Shown here piece after piece: positions 1 through 8,565 of a stretch of DNA of 53,171 nt (the stretch's first letter is position 1; every line of letters starts with the position of its first letter). Both the position numbers and the translations under genes were made by a program. The DNA is taken from assembly GCA_946538425.1 (NCBI GenBank), contig CAMNGM010000003.1, positions 1 through 53,171 on the forward strand. The letters are read 5' to 3'. The DNA is from an uncultured Bacteroidales bacterium. GTDB lineage: Bacteria > Bacteroidota > Bacteroidia > Bacteroidales > UBA932. Below the pieces are notes generated by a model that was given only the letters and a program-made list of their open reading frames with translations, did no database searches and was not told where the DNA came from.

Positions 1-147
1 ACTGCCAAAAACATGAAAAACTTTTTCATAATCGTTTTTGTGTTGTTAGTTATAAATTGAATTGAGTTAGTTAATAAAATTCTAGTTTTGTGGGCTTGTG
101 TTCAAAAGTCCGTGCAATTTAGCAAAAATAATTCAAATGGCAAGGAT
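1..147. other. AT-rich intergenic edge
   Basis: This stretch lies beyond the 3' end of ansA and is strikingly AT-rich compared with the GC-rich genes beside it. It contains a 15-codon hydrophobic open frame (13-60) that is probably chance. It also contains a TAGTTTTG match to the Bacteroidetes -7 promoter box (83-90, plus strand) pointing toward ansA in the antisense direction. I see no gene I can support. The edge of the window cuts whatever lies to the left. Confidence 0.4.
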
Positions 148-1179
148 TTATTTGCTTATTTCGCCGAACAGGTCCTCCCCGAAGCGGTTTTTGACCCATT
201 CCGGGTCCTCGCTCCGACCCAGCAGGACGAACAGTTTTCCGAGGGCGGCCTCGGTGGTGATGTCGTATCCCGACACCACGCCGGCGATCTTCAACGTCTT
301 GCCCGTGGCGTAGAGGTCCATATTGACTGTCCCTGATTTACATTGGGTTACGTTCACGACCACTTTGGACTGGCTGGCCGTGCGGACCAGTGACAGGAAC
401 CAGGGACGGGTGATGGCGTTGCCCGATCCGTAGGTCTCCAGGATGACCGCGCGGATCTCCGGGGCGAGCAGGAACACGGTCACGACCTCCGGCGTGATGC
501 CCGGATGGATCTTGAGGATGGACACGCGGGTGTCCAGCCGATCGTGGACCTTCAGGGGTTGCGTCCAGTCCGCCGGATAGCGGATGACGCGGGTGTTGTA
601 CCGGATCCGGATGCCGGCCTCGGCCAGGGGCGGGCAGTCCGGGGAGGCGAAGGCGTCGAAGGCCTCGGCGCTGAGCTTGGTGGCCCGGTTGCCCCGGATG
701 AGGATCGAGTCGAAGTAGATGGACACTTCCGGCACCATCGGGTGCCCTTCCCCGTCCTTCGCCGCGGCGATTTCCACGGCCGAGATCAGGTTCTCCTTGC
801 CGTCCGTGCGCGGAACGCCGATGGGCAGCTGGCTCCCCGTGAAGATGACGGGCTTCCGGAGCCCCTCGAGCATGAAGCTCAGGGCCGAGGCCGAATAGGC
901 CATCGTGTCGGTCCCGTGCAGGATGACGAAGCCGTCGTAGTCGTCGTACCGGTCGCGGATCAGGTGCGCGAGCCGCACCCAGAGGGACGGCTCCACGTCG
1001 GAGGAGTCGATGAGCGGGTCGAAGGTGAGGGAGTCGATCCGGACGGCGAACTTGCGCAGTTCGGGGACCTCCTCGGCGATCTGGCTGAAGTCGAAGGGCT
1101 TCAGGGCCTGGTCCACCGGGTCCTGCTTCATGCCGATGGTGCCGCCGGTGTAGATGATGAGGATGGAGGATGCTTTCAT
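148..1179 (-). CDS. ansA: Type I L-asparaginase
   Basis: 343 residues, hydrolysing L-asparagine to aspartate and ammonia. The N-terminal signature TGGTIGM (residues 11-17) carries the nucleophilic Thr. The second signature HGTDTMAYSA (88-97) carries the Thr-Asp pair of the asparaginase/glutaminase fold. There is no signal peptide, so this is the cytoplasmic type I (AnsA-like) enzyme rather than the periplasmic type II enzyme, and the length fits the family. Its ATG overlaps the stop of the upstream tatD gene (ATGA, 1176-1179), so it is the last gene of a dprA-tatD-ansA operon read leftward. Substrate preference (Asn over Gln) is inferred from the family. Confidence 0.93.
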   Translation of the reverse strand: MKASSILIIYTGGTIGMKQDPVDQALKPFDFSQIAEEVPELRKFAVRIDSLTFDPLIDSSDVEPSLWVRLAHLIRDRYDDYDGFVILHGTDTMAYSASALSFMLEGLRKPVIFTGSQLPIGVPRTDGKENLISAVEIAAAKDGEGHPMVPEVSIYFDSILIRGNRATKLSAEAFDAFASPDCPPLAEAGIRIRYNTRVIRYPADWTQPLKVHDRLDTRVSILKIHPGITPEVVTVFLLAPEIRAVILETYGSGNAITRPWFLSLVRTASQSKVVVNVTQCKSGTVNMDLYATGKTLKIAGVVSGYDITTEAALGKLFVLLGRSEDPEWVKNRFGEDLFGEISK

Positions 1180-1940
1180 ATCCTGTACAGGGTTTCGGCG
1201 TTATGGGTGGTGGCCGCCTCCACCTCCTCGAAGGAAAGGCCCTTGAGTTCGGCGACCTTGGCGGCGACCAGGGGGAGGAAGGCGCTCTCGTTGCGCTGCC
1301 CGCGGTGCGGGACGGGCGCGAGATAGGGCGCGTCGGTCTCCAGGACGATATGCTCCAGGGGAATGCGCTTGACCGTCTCCGCGAGCGAGGCTTTCTTGAA
1401 GGTGACGACGCCGCCGATGCCGACGGAAAAATCGCCGCAGCGGAGGGCGCGCTCGTAGACCTCATAGCTGCCCGAGAAGCAGTGCAGGATGCCCCGCAGG
1501 TGCAGGTGGCGGCAGTCTTCGAGGATGGTGAAAAGGTCGCCCCAGGCGTCCCGGAGGTGGATGTTGACCGGAAGGTCCCACTGCGAAGCGAGCTCCAGCT
1601 GGACGCGGAGGGCCTCCTTCTGGAGGGCGCGGTCCTCGTCCCCTTCGTGGTAGTCGAGGCCGATTTCTCCGACAGCGACCACACCCCGATTCCGGTAGGG
1701 GAGCATCTTGTCGATCTCCTCCTGCCAGTCCGGCCCCACCGAGCAGGGATACAGCCCCACCATCGGGTACAGGACGCCGGGATAGCGGTCGCCCACGGCC
1801 CAGAGGGCGTCCCGTTCGCGGCTGTCCACGTCGGCCTGGACCATCTTGCCCACCCCGGCCTCCAGGGCGCGCGCCACGGCGGCGTCGGCGTCCGGCAGGA
1901 GCCACTGGTCGTAGAAATGGGTATGGGAGTCGATGAGCAA
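1176..1940 (-). CDS. tatD: TatD family metal-dependent hydrolase (DNase)
   Basis: 254 residues when started at the TTG at 1940. No ATG or GTG in frame gives a sensible start, and the frame further upstream runs into dprA. The family is a TIM-barrel metallohydrolase; TatD proteins act as 3'-5' DNases in repair or apoptosis-like DNA degradation. Visible metal-site motifs are DSHTHFYD at the N-terminus (His6, His8), GEIGLDYHEGDE, HCFSGSYE and LETDAPYLAP near the C-terminus. It sits 31 bp downstream of dprA and overlaps ansA by four bases. The TTG start is an inference; the family call is firm. Confidence 0.9.
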   Translation of the reverse strand: MLIDSHTHFYDQWLLPDADAAVARALEAGVGKMVQADVDSRERDALWAVGDRYPGVLYPMVGLYPCSVGPDWQEEIDKMLPYRNRGVVAVGEIGLDYHEGDEDRALQKEALRVQLELASQWDLPVNIHLRDAWGDLFTILEDCRHLHLRGILHCFSGSYEVYERALRCGDFSVGIGGVVTFKKASLAETVKRIPLEHIVLETDAPYLAPVPHRGQRNESAFLPLVAAKVAELKGLSFEEVEAATTHNAETLYRI

Positions 1941-1971
1941 AACAGTGCAACTTGCGGTCCAGCCTGCAAAT

Positions 1972-3120
1972 TTACACAATTTTCGCGGGAATCGTGCATC
2001 GGCGCAGCAGGTCCGTCTCCAAAAAACCGTCCGTCTCCAGGAGGGCGGCCCGCTCCTGGACCTCGGGCCAGGACCAGCCGGTCTCCCGGACGATCTCGTC
2101 CAGGGAGATGCCCGGCCGCCCCTTGACCACGAGGGCAAGCTGGATCAGCGGACTGTCGGTCCCGTATTTCCGCCCCAGGAGGACCTCCAGGCCCGCTTTC
2201 CGGCGCCGGGCCGTCTTCCCGAGTCCGAGCCGTTCTACCAGGTCTTCGGGGTCCGTGACGATGTCCGCCATCCGCTGGCGGATGAGGGAATTGCAGCCGG
2301 CGGATCGGACGTCGTCGGCCCGGCCCGGGAGGGCGTACACGTCCCGGTTGTAGTCGCAGGCGTATTTCGCCGTGATGAGGCTGCCGCCCTTCGTCTTGGA
2401 CTCGATGACGACCGTCGCCCGCGACAGGCCGGCGATGATCCGGTTGCGCCGGATGAAGTTCAGCGCGACGGGGGCGCTGCCGGTGGGATAGTCCGTCACC
2501 ACGGCGCAGCCGCTCGTCCGGACCATCTCCCCGGCCAGCTCGGTATGCTGCCAGGGATACACTTTCTCGATGCCCGTCGCCATCACGCCGACTGTCGTGA
2601 GGCCGCATTCCAGCGCGGTCCGGTGGGCGATTCCGTCGGCCCCGAAGGCGAGGCCGCTGACGATGCACGGCGGCACGGAGGCCTCGCCCATCGCGAGGAC
2701 CAGCCGCCGGCACCAGTCCCGTCCGTACGGGCTGAGGTCCCGGGTGCCCACCACCGCGATCGAGGGTCGCATCTCGAAGACGGCGGCCGGGGGAGAGGAC
2801 GCGTTGAAATACAGGGCGAGGGGCGGGTCCTCGCATTCGGCGAGGAGGGTGGGGTAGTCCTCCTCCCCGAAGCCGATCATCCGGAAGCCCCCGGCCCGGA
2901 TGCGGTCCAGTTCCCCGGCCGCCCAGTCCAGGAGCCTGCCGTCCAGCTGGTCCGCGAATTCCCGGTACGGCCCCAGGGCCTCCCGGAGCGCGGCGCCCTC
3001 GAGGTCGAACACGGGCGCCGCCGCCCCGAAATGCCGCAGCAGGGCGTGCCCGGCGGCGGGCACATAGCCCAGCGCCTTGTTGAGGGCGCAGAGGGCGGTT
3101 CTTTCGTCTGTGCGTGACAT
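1972..3120 (-). CDS. dprA: DNA processing protein DprA
   Basis: 382 residues from the ATG at 3120; the longer frame to 3165 has no family-like sequence and runs into the queA terminator. DprA binds single-stranded DNA and loads RecA during natural transformation. The central Rossmann-like domain is clear: VVGTRDLSPYG, SGLAFGADGIAHRTALE, RNRIIAGLS and ESKTKGGSLITAKYA, with ALPG after them. A helix-hairpin-helix-like N-terminus (residues 1-70) and a C-terminal winged-helix (about 320-375) complete the usual three-part layout. It heads the dprA-tatD-ansA operon. Competence itself is not shown in Bacteroidales by this gene alone. Confidence 0.95.
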   Translation of the reverse strand: MSRTDERTALCALNKALGYVPAAGHALLRHFGAAAPVFDLEGAALREALGPYREFADQLDGRLLDWAAGELDRIRAGGFRMIGFGEEDYPTLLAECEDPPLALYFNASSPPAAVFEMRPSIAVVGTRDLSPYGRDWCRRLVLAMGEASVPPCIVSGLAFGADGIAHRTALECGLTTVGVMATGIEKVYPWQHTELAGEMVRTSGCAVVTDYPTGSAPVALNFIRRNRIIAGLSRATVVIESKTKGGSLITAKYACDYNRDVYALPGRADDVRSAGCNSLIRQRMADIVTDPEDLVERLGLGKTARRRKAGLEVLLGRKYGTDSPLIQLALVVKGRPGISLDEIVRETGWSWPEVQERAALLETDGFLETDLLRRCTIPAKIV

Positions 3121-3151
3121 AACGTTTTTTCCGCCAAGGTAGGAAAAGGCA

Positions 3152-3190
3152 CAAAAAAACAACACCCGTCCGGGCGGACAGGTGTTGTTT
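3152..3190 (-). terminator. Rho-independent terminator of queA
   Basis: An inverted repeat with arms AAACAACACC (3181-3190 read on the minus strand) and GGTGTTGTTT encloses a second GTCC/GGAC stem. On the minus strand it is followed by a run of seven T. It lies 28 bp after the queA stop and just ahead of dprA, so it separates the two transcription units. Confidence 0.9.
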
Positions 3191-3217
3191 CAGTATGTAT
3201 TTTATGTGTTTCTTACG

Positions 3218-4267
3218 CTACAGGATGAGGAGCGCGTCGCCGTAGGGGCCGAACCGGTAGCCTTCCTCGAGGGCCACCTTGTACGCGTTCATCACGTGGT
3301 CGTAGCCGCCGAAGGCCGCGACGCACATCAGCATCGTGGACTGCGGGAGGTGGAAGTTGGAGACGGCGGCGTCCGGGACGGAGTACTGGTACGGCGGGAA
3401 GATGAACTTGTTGGTCCAGCCGTCGAACACGTTCACTTCGTGCGTGGTGGTGACGTAGGTCTCCAGGCCGCGCATCACGGTCACGCCCACGGCGACGACC
3501 TTCTTGCCGGTGCGCTTGGCCTTGTTGATGGCCGCGGCGGCCTCCTCGCCGATGATCAGGCGCTCGGAGTCCATCCGGTGCTTGGAGAGGTCCTCCACAT
3601 CCACGCGGCGGAAGTGCCCGATGCCCATATGGACGGTGATGAAGGTCTTCTCGATGTCCTTGAGGATCATTCGGTTGAACAGTTCGCGGCTGAAGTGCAG
3701 GCCGGCCGCCGGGGCGGACACGGCGCCTTCGTGGGCGGCGAAGATGGTCTGGAAGTTCTCCGCGTCCTCCGGGGTGACCTTGGGCTTCACCCACTGGGGA
3801 ACCGGCGTCTCGCCGAGGGCGAACAGGGCTTCCTTGAAGTCCTCGTACGGTCCGTCGTACAGGAAACGCAGGGTGCGGCCGCGGGAGGTGGTATTGTCGA
3901 TGACCTCGGCCACGAGGGATTCGTCGTCGCCGAAATACAGCTTGTTGCCGATGCGGATCTTGCGGGCCGGGTCCACGATCACGTCCCACAGGCGCTGTTC
4001 GCGGTTGAGCTCGCGCAGCAGGAAGACGATGATGTCGGCCCCAGTCTTCTCCTTCTTGCCGTACAGGCGGGCCGGAAAGACTTTGGTGTCGTTGAGGACG
4101 AAGGTGTCGCCCTTGCCGAAATAGTCCACGATGTCCTTGAAAAGCCGGTGCTCGATTTCTCCGGTGTCCTTGTGGAGGACCATCATCCGGGCCTCGTCCC
4201 GCCAGCGGACCGGCTCCTGGGCGATGCGGTCCTGCGGAAGCTCGAAAGCGAATTGCGATAGTTTCAT
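3218..4267 (-). CDS. queA: S-adenosylmethionine:tRNA ribosyltransferase-isomerase
   Basis: 349 residues, the normal QueA length. QueA transfers and isomerises the ribose of SAM onto 7-aminomethyl-7-deazaguanine in tRNA, the penultimate step of queuosine synthesis. Family signatures are present from end to end: the N-terminal FELPQDRIAQEPV, FVLNDTKVFPARL, the conserved EGAVSAPAAGLHFS segment around residue 180, VHMGIGHFRRVDVEDLSKH, and the C-terminal FGGYDHVMNAYKVALEEGYRF. It is followed by a strong terminator and lies 67 bp downstream of the NUDIX gene, so it may share that promoter. No other queuosine gene is visible here. Confidence 0.97.
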   Translation of the reverse strand: MKLSQFAFELPQDRIAQEPVRWRDEARMMVLHKDTGEIEHRLFKDIVDYFGKGDTFVLNDTKVFPARLYGKKEKTGADIIVFLLRELNREQRLWDVIVDPARKIRIGNKLYFGDDESLVAEVIDNTTSRGRTLRFLYDGPYEDFKEALFALGETPVPQWVKPKVTPEDAENFQTIFAAHEGAVSAPAAGLHFSRELFNRMILKDIEKTFITVHMGIGHFRRVDVEDLSKHRMDSERLIIGEEAAAAINKAKRTGKKVVAVGVTVMRGLETYVTTTHEVNVFDGWTNKFIFPPYQYSVPDAAVSNFHLPQSTMLMCVAAFGGYDHVMNAYKVALEEGYRFGPYGDALLIL

Positions 4268-4334
4268 GGTTGAAGTACTTGCTTATTGCGATACTCTTAT
4301 AATACGTCTCCCGACGGAAAAAAGTTTCACATTG

Positions 4335-4946
4335 TCAAATCCGCGCTTCGCGGAACACCTCCACGATGGACGGATAGGTGTTCTTCAGGAACGGCGGGAG
4401 GCTGGATTTCGCGACCCAGGCGGCCTTGGTGATGTCCTCTTCGCGCTGGGGGGTGAGGTTCGTCGGGTCCGTGTACAGCATGTCGTACCACCAGGTGTGC
4501 TTGAGGTGCCAGAGGTTGTCGCGGAAGTAGCAGTGGTCGGTGATGCAGATGAGGCGCCGCAGCTGGAGCTGGTCCACGCCGGTCTCCTCCTGGACCTCGC
4601 GGAGGGCGGTCACCTCGATGTCCTCGCCGGCCTCCTGATGGCCCTTGGGCAGGTCCCAGAGGCCGCTGCGGGAGATGAGGAGGTAGTCGCCGCGGCGGTT
4701 GGAAACCAGCCCGCCGGCCGCATTGACCTCCTTGAACTCGGCGCAGAGGCGGCGGTAGGTCCGCTGGGTGTCGTCCGAGGGAATGTAGATGCGCTGGAGG
4801 GAGTCCTGCACCTCGAACATCCGCACGAGGGCGTGGATGTCCAGCTTGTCCCCGAGGTGGAATTCGACCGAATTCGGATCCGAAAGCGCCTCGTCGTCCG
4901 GGGCGCAGATGACGAGGCTTCTTTTCCCGAAATATATCTTGTGCAT
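4335..4946 (-). CDS. NUDIX hydrolase family protein
   Basis: 203 residues from the ATG at 4946. The NUDIX box spans residues 102-124 (G-HQEAG-E-x7-REVQEETGV), which places metal-binding glutamates as in the family; LWDLPKGHQEAGE is typical. About 80 residues precede the NUDIX fold and do not match a domain I recognise. The family cleaves nucleoside diphosphates linked to another group; the substrate cannot be read from sequence. The upstream region is shared with the divergent gene at 4986, and a TATCTTTG -7 box (4971-4978, minus strand) lies at a suitable distance. A longer upstream frame (to 5240) would overlap the divergent gene and is rejected. Confidence 0.9.
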   Translation of the reverse strand: MHKIYFGKRSLVICAPDDEALSDPNSVEFHLGDKLDIHALVRMFEVQDSLQRIYIPSDDTQRTYRRLCAEFKEVNAAGGLVSNRRGDYLLISRSGLWDLPKGHQEAGEDIEVTALREVQEETGVDQLQLRRLICITDHCYFRDNLWHLKHTWWYDMLYTDPTNLTPQREEDITKAAWVAKSSLPPFLKNTYPSIVEVFREARI

Positions 4947-4955
4947 AATATTTGC

Positions 4956-4963
4956 TATATTTG
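4956..4963 (+). promoter_or_regulatory. -7 promoter box for the SRPBCC-like gene
   Basis: TATATTTG is an exact match to the Bacteroidetes -7 consensus TAnnTTTG, 22 bp before the ATG at 4986. A -33 TTTG at the usual spacing is not clear. Confidence 0.5.
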
Positions 4964-4970
4964 CGTGCTG

Positions 4971-4978
4971 CAAAGATA
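4971..4978 (-). promoter_or_regulatory. -7 promoter box for the NUDIX gene
   Basis: On the minus strand this reads TATCTTTG, an exact TAnnTTTG match 24 bp before the ATG at 4946. Together with the box at 4956-4963 it makes a compact divergent promoter pair. Confidence 0.5.
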
Positions 4979-4985
4979 GTTTATT

Positions 4986-5432
4986 ATGACCGAAATTGAA
5001 AGCAAGCACGGGACCGTTTCCCGCCAGCCATACGAACTGTATATGTCGTTCGTGGATATGCGCAACTTCCTGCAGATGCTCCCCGAGGACAAGAAGCAGG
5101 ACGTCCAGGCCGATTACGACACCATCACCGCGACGGTGCAGGGCTTCAACATCGGCGTGAAGGTCCACGAGCGCGTGCCCTATTCCCGCATCGAGCTGGT
5201 GGACTACGGCGCCCCCTTCGCCTTCCACATCGAACTGCACTTCGACGCCTGCCCCTCCGAGCCGTACAAGACCGAGTTCTGGATCAAGCTGGAGGCGGAC
5301 CTGAACCTGATGATGAAGATGATGCTGGGCGGCAAGATCAAGGCCGGCCTGGACAAGGTCGTGGACGGCCTCGTGGACGTGTCCAACGGCAAGATGCCCG
5401 AGGGCTTCGACCCTTCCCAGTTCAAGTTCTGA
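4986..5432 (+). CDS. Conserved SRPBCC/START-like protein
   Basis: 148 residues, cytoplasmic, no signal peptide. The alternating strands in the middle (GFNIGVKVHERVPYSRIELV, then FAFHIELHFDAC) and the long C-terminal helix with clustered methionines (LNLMMKMMLGGKIKAGLDKV) fit the helix-grip (SRPBCC) fold seen in small conserved Bacteroidetes proteins that bind hydrophobic ligands. The fold call is by eye. Its stop overlaps the ATG of the rRNA methyltransferase (TGATG, 5430-5434), so the two are translationally coupled. Ligand unknown. Confidence 0.7.
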   Translation: MTEIESKHGTVSRQPYELYMSFVDMRNFLQMLPEDKKQDVQADYDTITATVQGFNIGVKVHERVPYSRIELVDYGAPFAFHIELHFDACPSEPYKTEFWIKLEADLNLMMKMMLGGKIKAGLDKVVDGLVDVSNGKMPEGFDPSQFKF

Positions 5433-6577
5433 TGCTTCCCGAGGCGTTCATCCGGAATCTCTCGGAGGAGCTCGGCCCCGACCGGGCGCGGACGGTGCTG
5501 GACGCGCTGTCCGGCGAGCCTTCCGTCTCCATCCGCCTGAACCCTGCCAAATTGACGGCCTGTCCCTTCCCGGGGGCCGAACGCATTCCCTGGAGTCCGT
5601 ACGGCTACCTGCTGAAGGAGCGCCCCAACTTCACCCTGGATCCGTTCTTCCACGCCGGGTGCTACTACGTGCAGGACTCGTCGGCGATGTTCGTCGGGGA
5701 ACTTTTCCGCCGCGCGCTGGACGGCTTCGGTCCGGGCCTCGTCGTCCTGGACCTCTGCGCCGCCCCCGGCGGCAAGACCACCGACCTCGCCGCCTCCCTC
5801 CGGGAGCGGTTCGGCGACCGCTTCTCCCTCCTGGCCAACGAAGTGATGCGCAACCGCTTCGGCGTGCTCCGCTCGAATGTCCGCACCTGGGGCGATCCCC
5901 GCGTGGGGGTCGTCTCGCGGGACCCGTCGGCCTTTTCGGGGAAGCCCGTCTTCGACATCATCGTCACCGACGTCCCCTGCTCCGGCGAGGGAATGTTCCG
6001 CAAGGACGAGAAGGCCGTGGAGGACTGGTCGCCCGAGACGGTGGACTTCTGCGCGGCCCGCTCCCGCCGCATCCTTTCGGACGTCTGGTCGGCCCTCAAG
6101 CCGGGCGGCGTCCTCCTTTACTCGACCTGCACCTTCAACCGGCAGGAGAATGACGGCACCGTGGCCTGGATCGCCTCCGAGTTGGGGGCCGACATCGTGG
6201 ACTGCGGGGATTTCCCGCCCGTGGCGCGGACCGGGCACGGCTACGCCCTGCTGCCGGGATTCGTCCCCGGCGAGGGCCAGTACGCCGCCGTCCTCCGCAA
6301 GCGCGGCGAGCCGGAGAACGTCCGTACGGCCGATGTCTTCTCCCTGTTCAAGGCCGATCTCCCCGTCCCGCCGCCGGACCCGTATCCCTGCTACGACCTG
6401 GACCGGGAAACCGCGCTGCAATACCTCCACGGCGACGCGATCCGCATTCCGGACGCCCCTATGGGGCTTTTGACATTGACCTACCAAGGCCACCCGCTCG
6501 GCCCGGGGAAGAACCTCGGCAGCCGATGCAACAACCTCTATCCCAAAGACCGCAGAATCAGAATGGATATCCGATGA
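5432..6577 (+). CDS. 16S rRNA (cytosine-C5) methyltransferase, NOL1/NOP2/Sun family (RsmF-like)
   Basis: 381 residues. Methylates cytosine C5 in rRNA using SAM. Motif I LDLCAAPGGKTTDLA, motif IV TDVPCSGEGMFRKDEKAV and motif VI LLYSTCTFNRQEND are all visible; the Cys of PCSGEG and the Cys of STCTF are the two catalytic cysteines. The EGMFRKD form and the C-terminal extension (after residue 300, ending SRCNNLYPKDRRIRMDIR, a PUA-like/RNA-binding tail) match the RsmF/YebU type rather than RsmB. At 381 residues it is somewhat shorter than typical RsmF. It overlaps the gene before it (TGATG) and the TPR gene after it (ATGA). Confidence 0.9.
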   Translation: MLPEAFIRNLSEELGPDRARTVLDALSGEPSVSIRLNPAKLTACPFPGAERIPWSPYGYLLKERPNFTLDPFFHAGCYYVQDSSAMFVGELFRRALDGFGPGLVVLDLCAAPGGKTTDLAASLRERFGDRFSLLANEVMRNRFGVLRSNVRTWGDPRVGVVSRDPSAFSGKPVFDIIVTDVPCSGEGMFRKDEKAVEDWSPETVDFCAARSRRILSDVWSALKPGGVLLYSTCTFNRQENDGTVAWIASELGADIVDCGDFPPVARTGHGYALLPGFVPGEGQYAAVLRKRGEPENVRTADVFSLFKADLPVPPPDPYPCYDLDRETALQYLHGDAIRIPDAPMGLLTLTYQGHPLGPGKNLGSRCNNLYPKDRRIRMDIR

Positions 6578-7503
6578 AAAGAATCCTCACCTTCTTCCTG
6601 GCGCTTGCGCTGCCCCTGACCCTCCTCGCCCAGACCCCGCAGGAGGACTATGTCCGTCGATACAACAACCTTGTCGGCCGCGTCGGTCCCGCCGGCGTGG
6701 GCGTGGAAACCCTGCTGGACCGCTGGGCCGCCGACTATCCGGACGACACCCAGCAGCTGCTGGCCCGCTTTTCCCTCTGGTTCACCAAGGCGCAGACTTC
6801 GAAGGTCATCCAGCTCCCCCAGGACCGCTACCTGGGCCGCGAGCCCCTGCTGAACATGACCGATTCCCTGGGCCGGAAGAACAATTACTTCGAGGACACG
6901 GAGTATGACGACGAGCTGTTCGGCCAGGCGCTGGAGGCCCTGGACAAGGCCGTCGCGCTGAAGCCGGAGCGGCTGGACTACCGCCTGCTCCGCATCGACG
7001 CCCTCACCGCCTACGAGAAAGGCAGCCCGGACATGGCCCTTTCCGCCCTCAAGGCCCTGGCGGACGAGAACTACCAGCGGCATCCCGCCTGGACGCACGA
7101 GTCCCTGGAGAAGGTCGACGACGAAGTGTTCAAGGCCCTCGTCCAGGACTACTGCTTCACTTTCTTCCGCCTGGGAACGGATTCCTCGGCCGAGGCTTTC
7201 AAGAATCTCTCGGAGCATATGCTCAAGTACAGCAAGGACGACCCGCTCTTCCTGGACAACCTCGGCTCCTACTGGCTGGTGTCCAAGAAAGACTACAAGA
7301 AGGCCCTCAAGTACTACAACCAGGTGCTCAAGAAGCATCCGGACGACATCACCGCCATCCGCAACGGCGTCCTCCTCGCCCGCGCGAAGAAAGATGTCAA
7401 GCTGGAGAAGAAGTTCCTCTCGATGATGGCCCAGTACGGCGCCACCGAGACGGACAAGGCCTCCGCGGCGGCGCGGTTGGAGGCGCTGAACAGGAAGAAG
7501 TAG
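6574..7503 (+). CDS. Secreted TPR-repeat protein
   Basis: 309 residues from the ATG at 6574, which overlaps the stop of the methyltransferase. A signal peptide (MKRILTFFLALALPLTLLAQ, cut near residue 20) sends it to the periplasm. Two TPR-like units are clear: ALEALDKAVALKPERLDYRL near residue 125 and KKALKYYNQVLKKHPDDITA near 250, with weaker helices between. TPRs bind partner proteins; none can be named. The C-terminus is lysine/alanine-rich. The gene ends right at a block of GGAATGAC repeats. Confidence 0.8.
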   Translation: MKRILTFFLALALPLTLLAQTPQEDYVRRYNNLVGRVGPAGVGVETLLDRWAADYPDDTQQLLARFSLWFTKAQTSKVIQLPQDRYLGREPLLNMTDSLGRKNNYFEDTEYDDELFGQALEALDKAVALKPERLDYRLLRIDALTAYEKGSPDMALSALKALADENYQRHPAWTHESLEKVDDEVFKALVQDYCFTFFRLGTDSSAEAFKNLSEHMLKYSKDDPLFLDNLGSYWLVSKKDYKKALKYYNQVLKKHPDDITAIRNGVLLARAKKDVKLEKKFLSMMAQYGATETDKASAAARLEALNRKK

Positions 7504-7611
7504 ATTCCTTCGCTTCGCTCGGAATGACAGTTATTTACGCTCGGAATGACAGTTATTTACGCTCGGAATGACATGTCATCCCGAGGAGGTCGGAGACCGA
7601 CGAAGGGATCT
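7504..7611. repeat. GGAATGAC-type palindromic/tandem repeat between convergent genes
   Basis: Between the stop codons of two convergent genes lie two and a half copies of a 22-bp unit beginning CGCTCGGAATGAC (7516-7537, 7538-7559, 7560-7572). A second part containing GTCATCCCGAGGAGGTCGG and GGGATCTCTAC follows. GGAATGAC and GTCATCCC are near-inverted copies, so the block can fold. The same words recur at 12490-12523, in truA and at 53059-53116. The unit abuts the TAG stop of the minus-strand transporter gene. Confidence 0.8.
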
Positions 7612-8565
7612 CTACCTTCCCTTGTGCTCGTGCTCGTAGAGCTCCCAGCTGTTGAACAGGTTCTGCCAGATGGCATAGAGACCCCCGGCGACGGAAGTCA
7701 CGGGGGTTAAATAATTGTAGCCCAGCCAGATGAGGAAGCCCGTGTTCTTCTGTCCGAGGCCCTGTCCGGCGGTGATGGCGTTCACGCGGCCCTTCCCGAT
7801 GCGGCGGCCGAGGAAGAACTGCAGGGCGCAGGTGACCATCGACACGGCGACAATGCCCGTGAGGGCCCAGCCGCCCGGGTAGTTGGTGAACAGGGCGTGG
7901 GAGGCGAGCACCATCGCGAGAGTCAGTCCGAAGAACCAGATATAGAAGGAGTTGGGCGCGAAGCGCATCAGCCGGCGCTGCAGCTTGTGCGTCGTGTAGC
8001 GGATGGTCCAGGCCACGAGGCCGGGGAGGATCAGGACCGGGAACACCTTCAGGGCGATCCGGAGGACGTAGGCCCAGAAGCCGAGGTCGGAGGCGGGACG
8101 GATCATCGGGATGACCATCGGGATGAGGAAGGTGGCCGCGAGGTTCGTCAGGCACAGGTAGCTCACCGTGGCGGCGAGGTCGCCGTCCAGCTTCTTGGTG
8201 ATGACGCCCGCCGCGGCGGCGCAGGGGCAGATGAGGCAGATCATCGCGCATTCCAGCAGGATGCGGCCCGCGCCTTCCGGGGTGACGGCCGACAGGCCGG
8301 CGAACAGGATGAAACCGAGGATCTGGACCAGCAGGGCGCCCAGGTGCCAGCGGCGCAGCCGGATGTCGTGCGGGGAGATCTGCACGAACTGGAAGAACAG
8401 CAGCAGGGCGATGATGAAACGCTGCCCTTCGGACGCCACTTTGTGCAGGACGGCCCCGTACGGCTTGAGCACCGGCGTGAAATGATAGAGCAGGTACAGG
8501 CTGATGCCCGTCGTGATGGCGAGGGGGAGCATCCAGTCTTTGAAGAACTGAACCGCCTTATTCAT
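7612..8565 (-). CDS. Bile acid:sodium symporter (SBF/BASS) family transporter
   Basis: 317 residues with about nine hydrophobic segments starting at MLPLAITTGISLYLLYHF. The segment CPCAAAAGVITKKLDGD followed by SYLCLTNLAATFLIPMVIPMI is typical of the SBF fold, as is the later GQGLGQKNTGFLIWLGYNYL helix-break region. The family imports organic anions with sodium; Bacteroidales members of this type are annotated only as transporters, and the substrate is unknown. Its ATG overlaps the stop of the YczE-like gene by eight bases, so the two are one operon. Its stop codon lies at the edge of a palindromic repeat. Confidence 0.82.
   Translation of the reverse strand: MNKAVQFFKDWMLPLAITTGISLYLLYHFTPVLKPYGAVLHKVASEGQRFIIALLLFFQFVQISPHDIRLRRWHLGALLVQILGFILFAGLSAVTPEGAGRILLECAMICLICPCAAAAGVITKKLDGDLAATVSYLCLTNLAATFLIPMVIPMIRPASDLGFWAYVLRIALKVFPVLILPGLVAWTIRYTTHKLQRRLMRFAPNSFYIWFFGLTLAMVLASHALFTNYPGGWALTGIVAVSMVTCALQFFLGRRIGKGRVNAITAGQGLGQKNTGFLIWLGYNYLTPVTSVAGGLYAIWQNLFNSWELYEHEHKGR

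Noticed and set aside
338..3154. A 938-codon minus-strand open frame across ansA, tatD and dprA
   Set aside because: It is an out-of-frame shadow of three well-recognised genes in high-GC DNA; its translation is Arg/Pro/Gly-rich and matches no family.
5204..6493. 429-codon minus-strand open frame opposite the rRNA methyltransferase
   Set aside because: Antisense shadow of a gene with all catalytic motifs.
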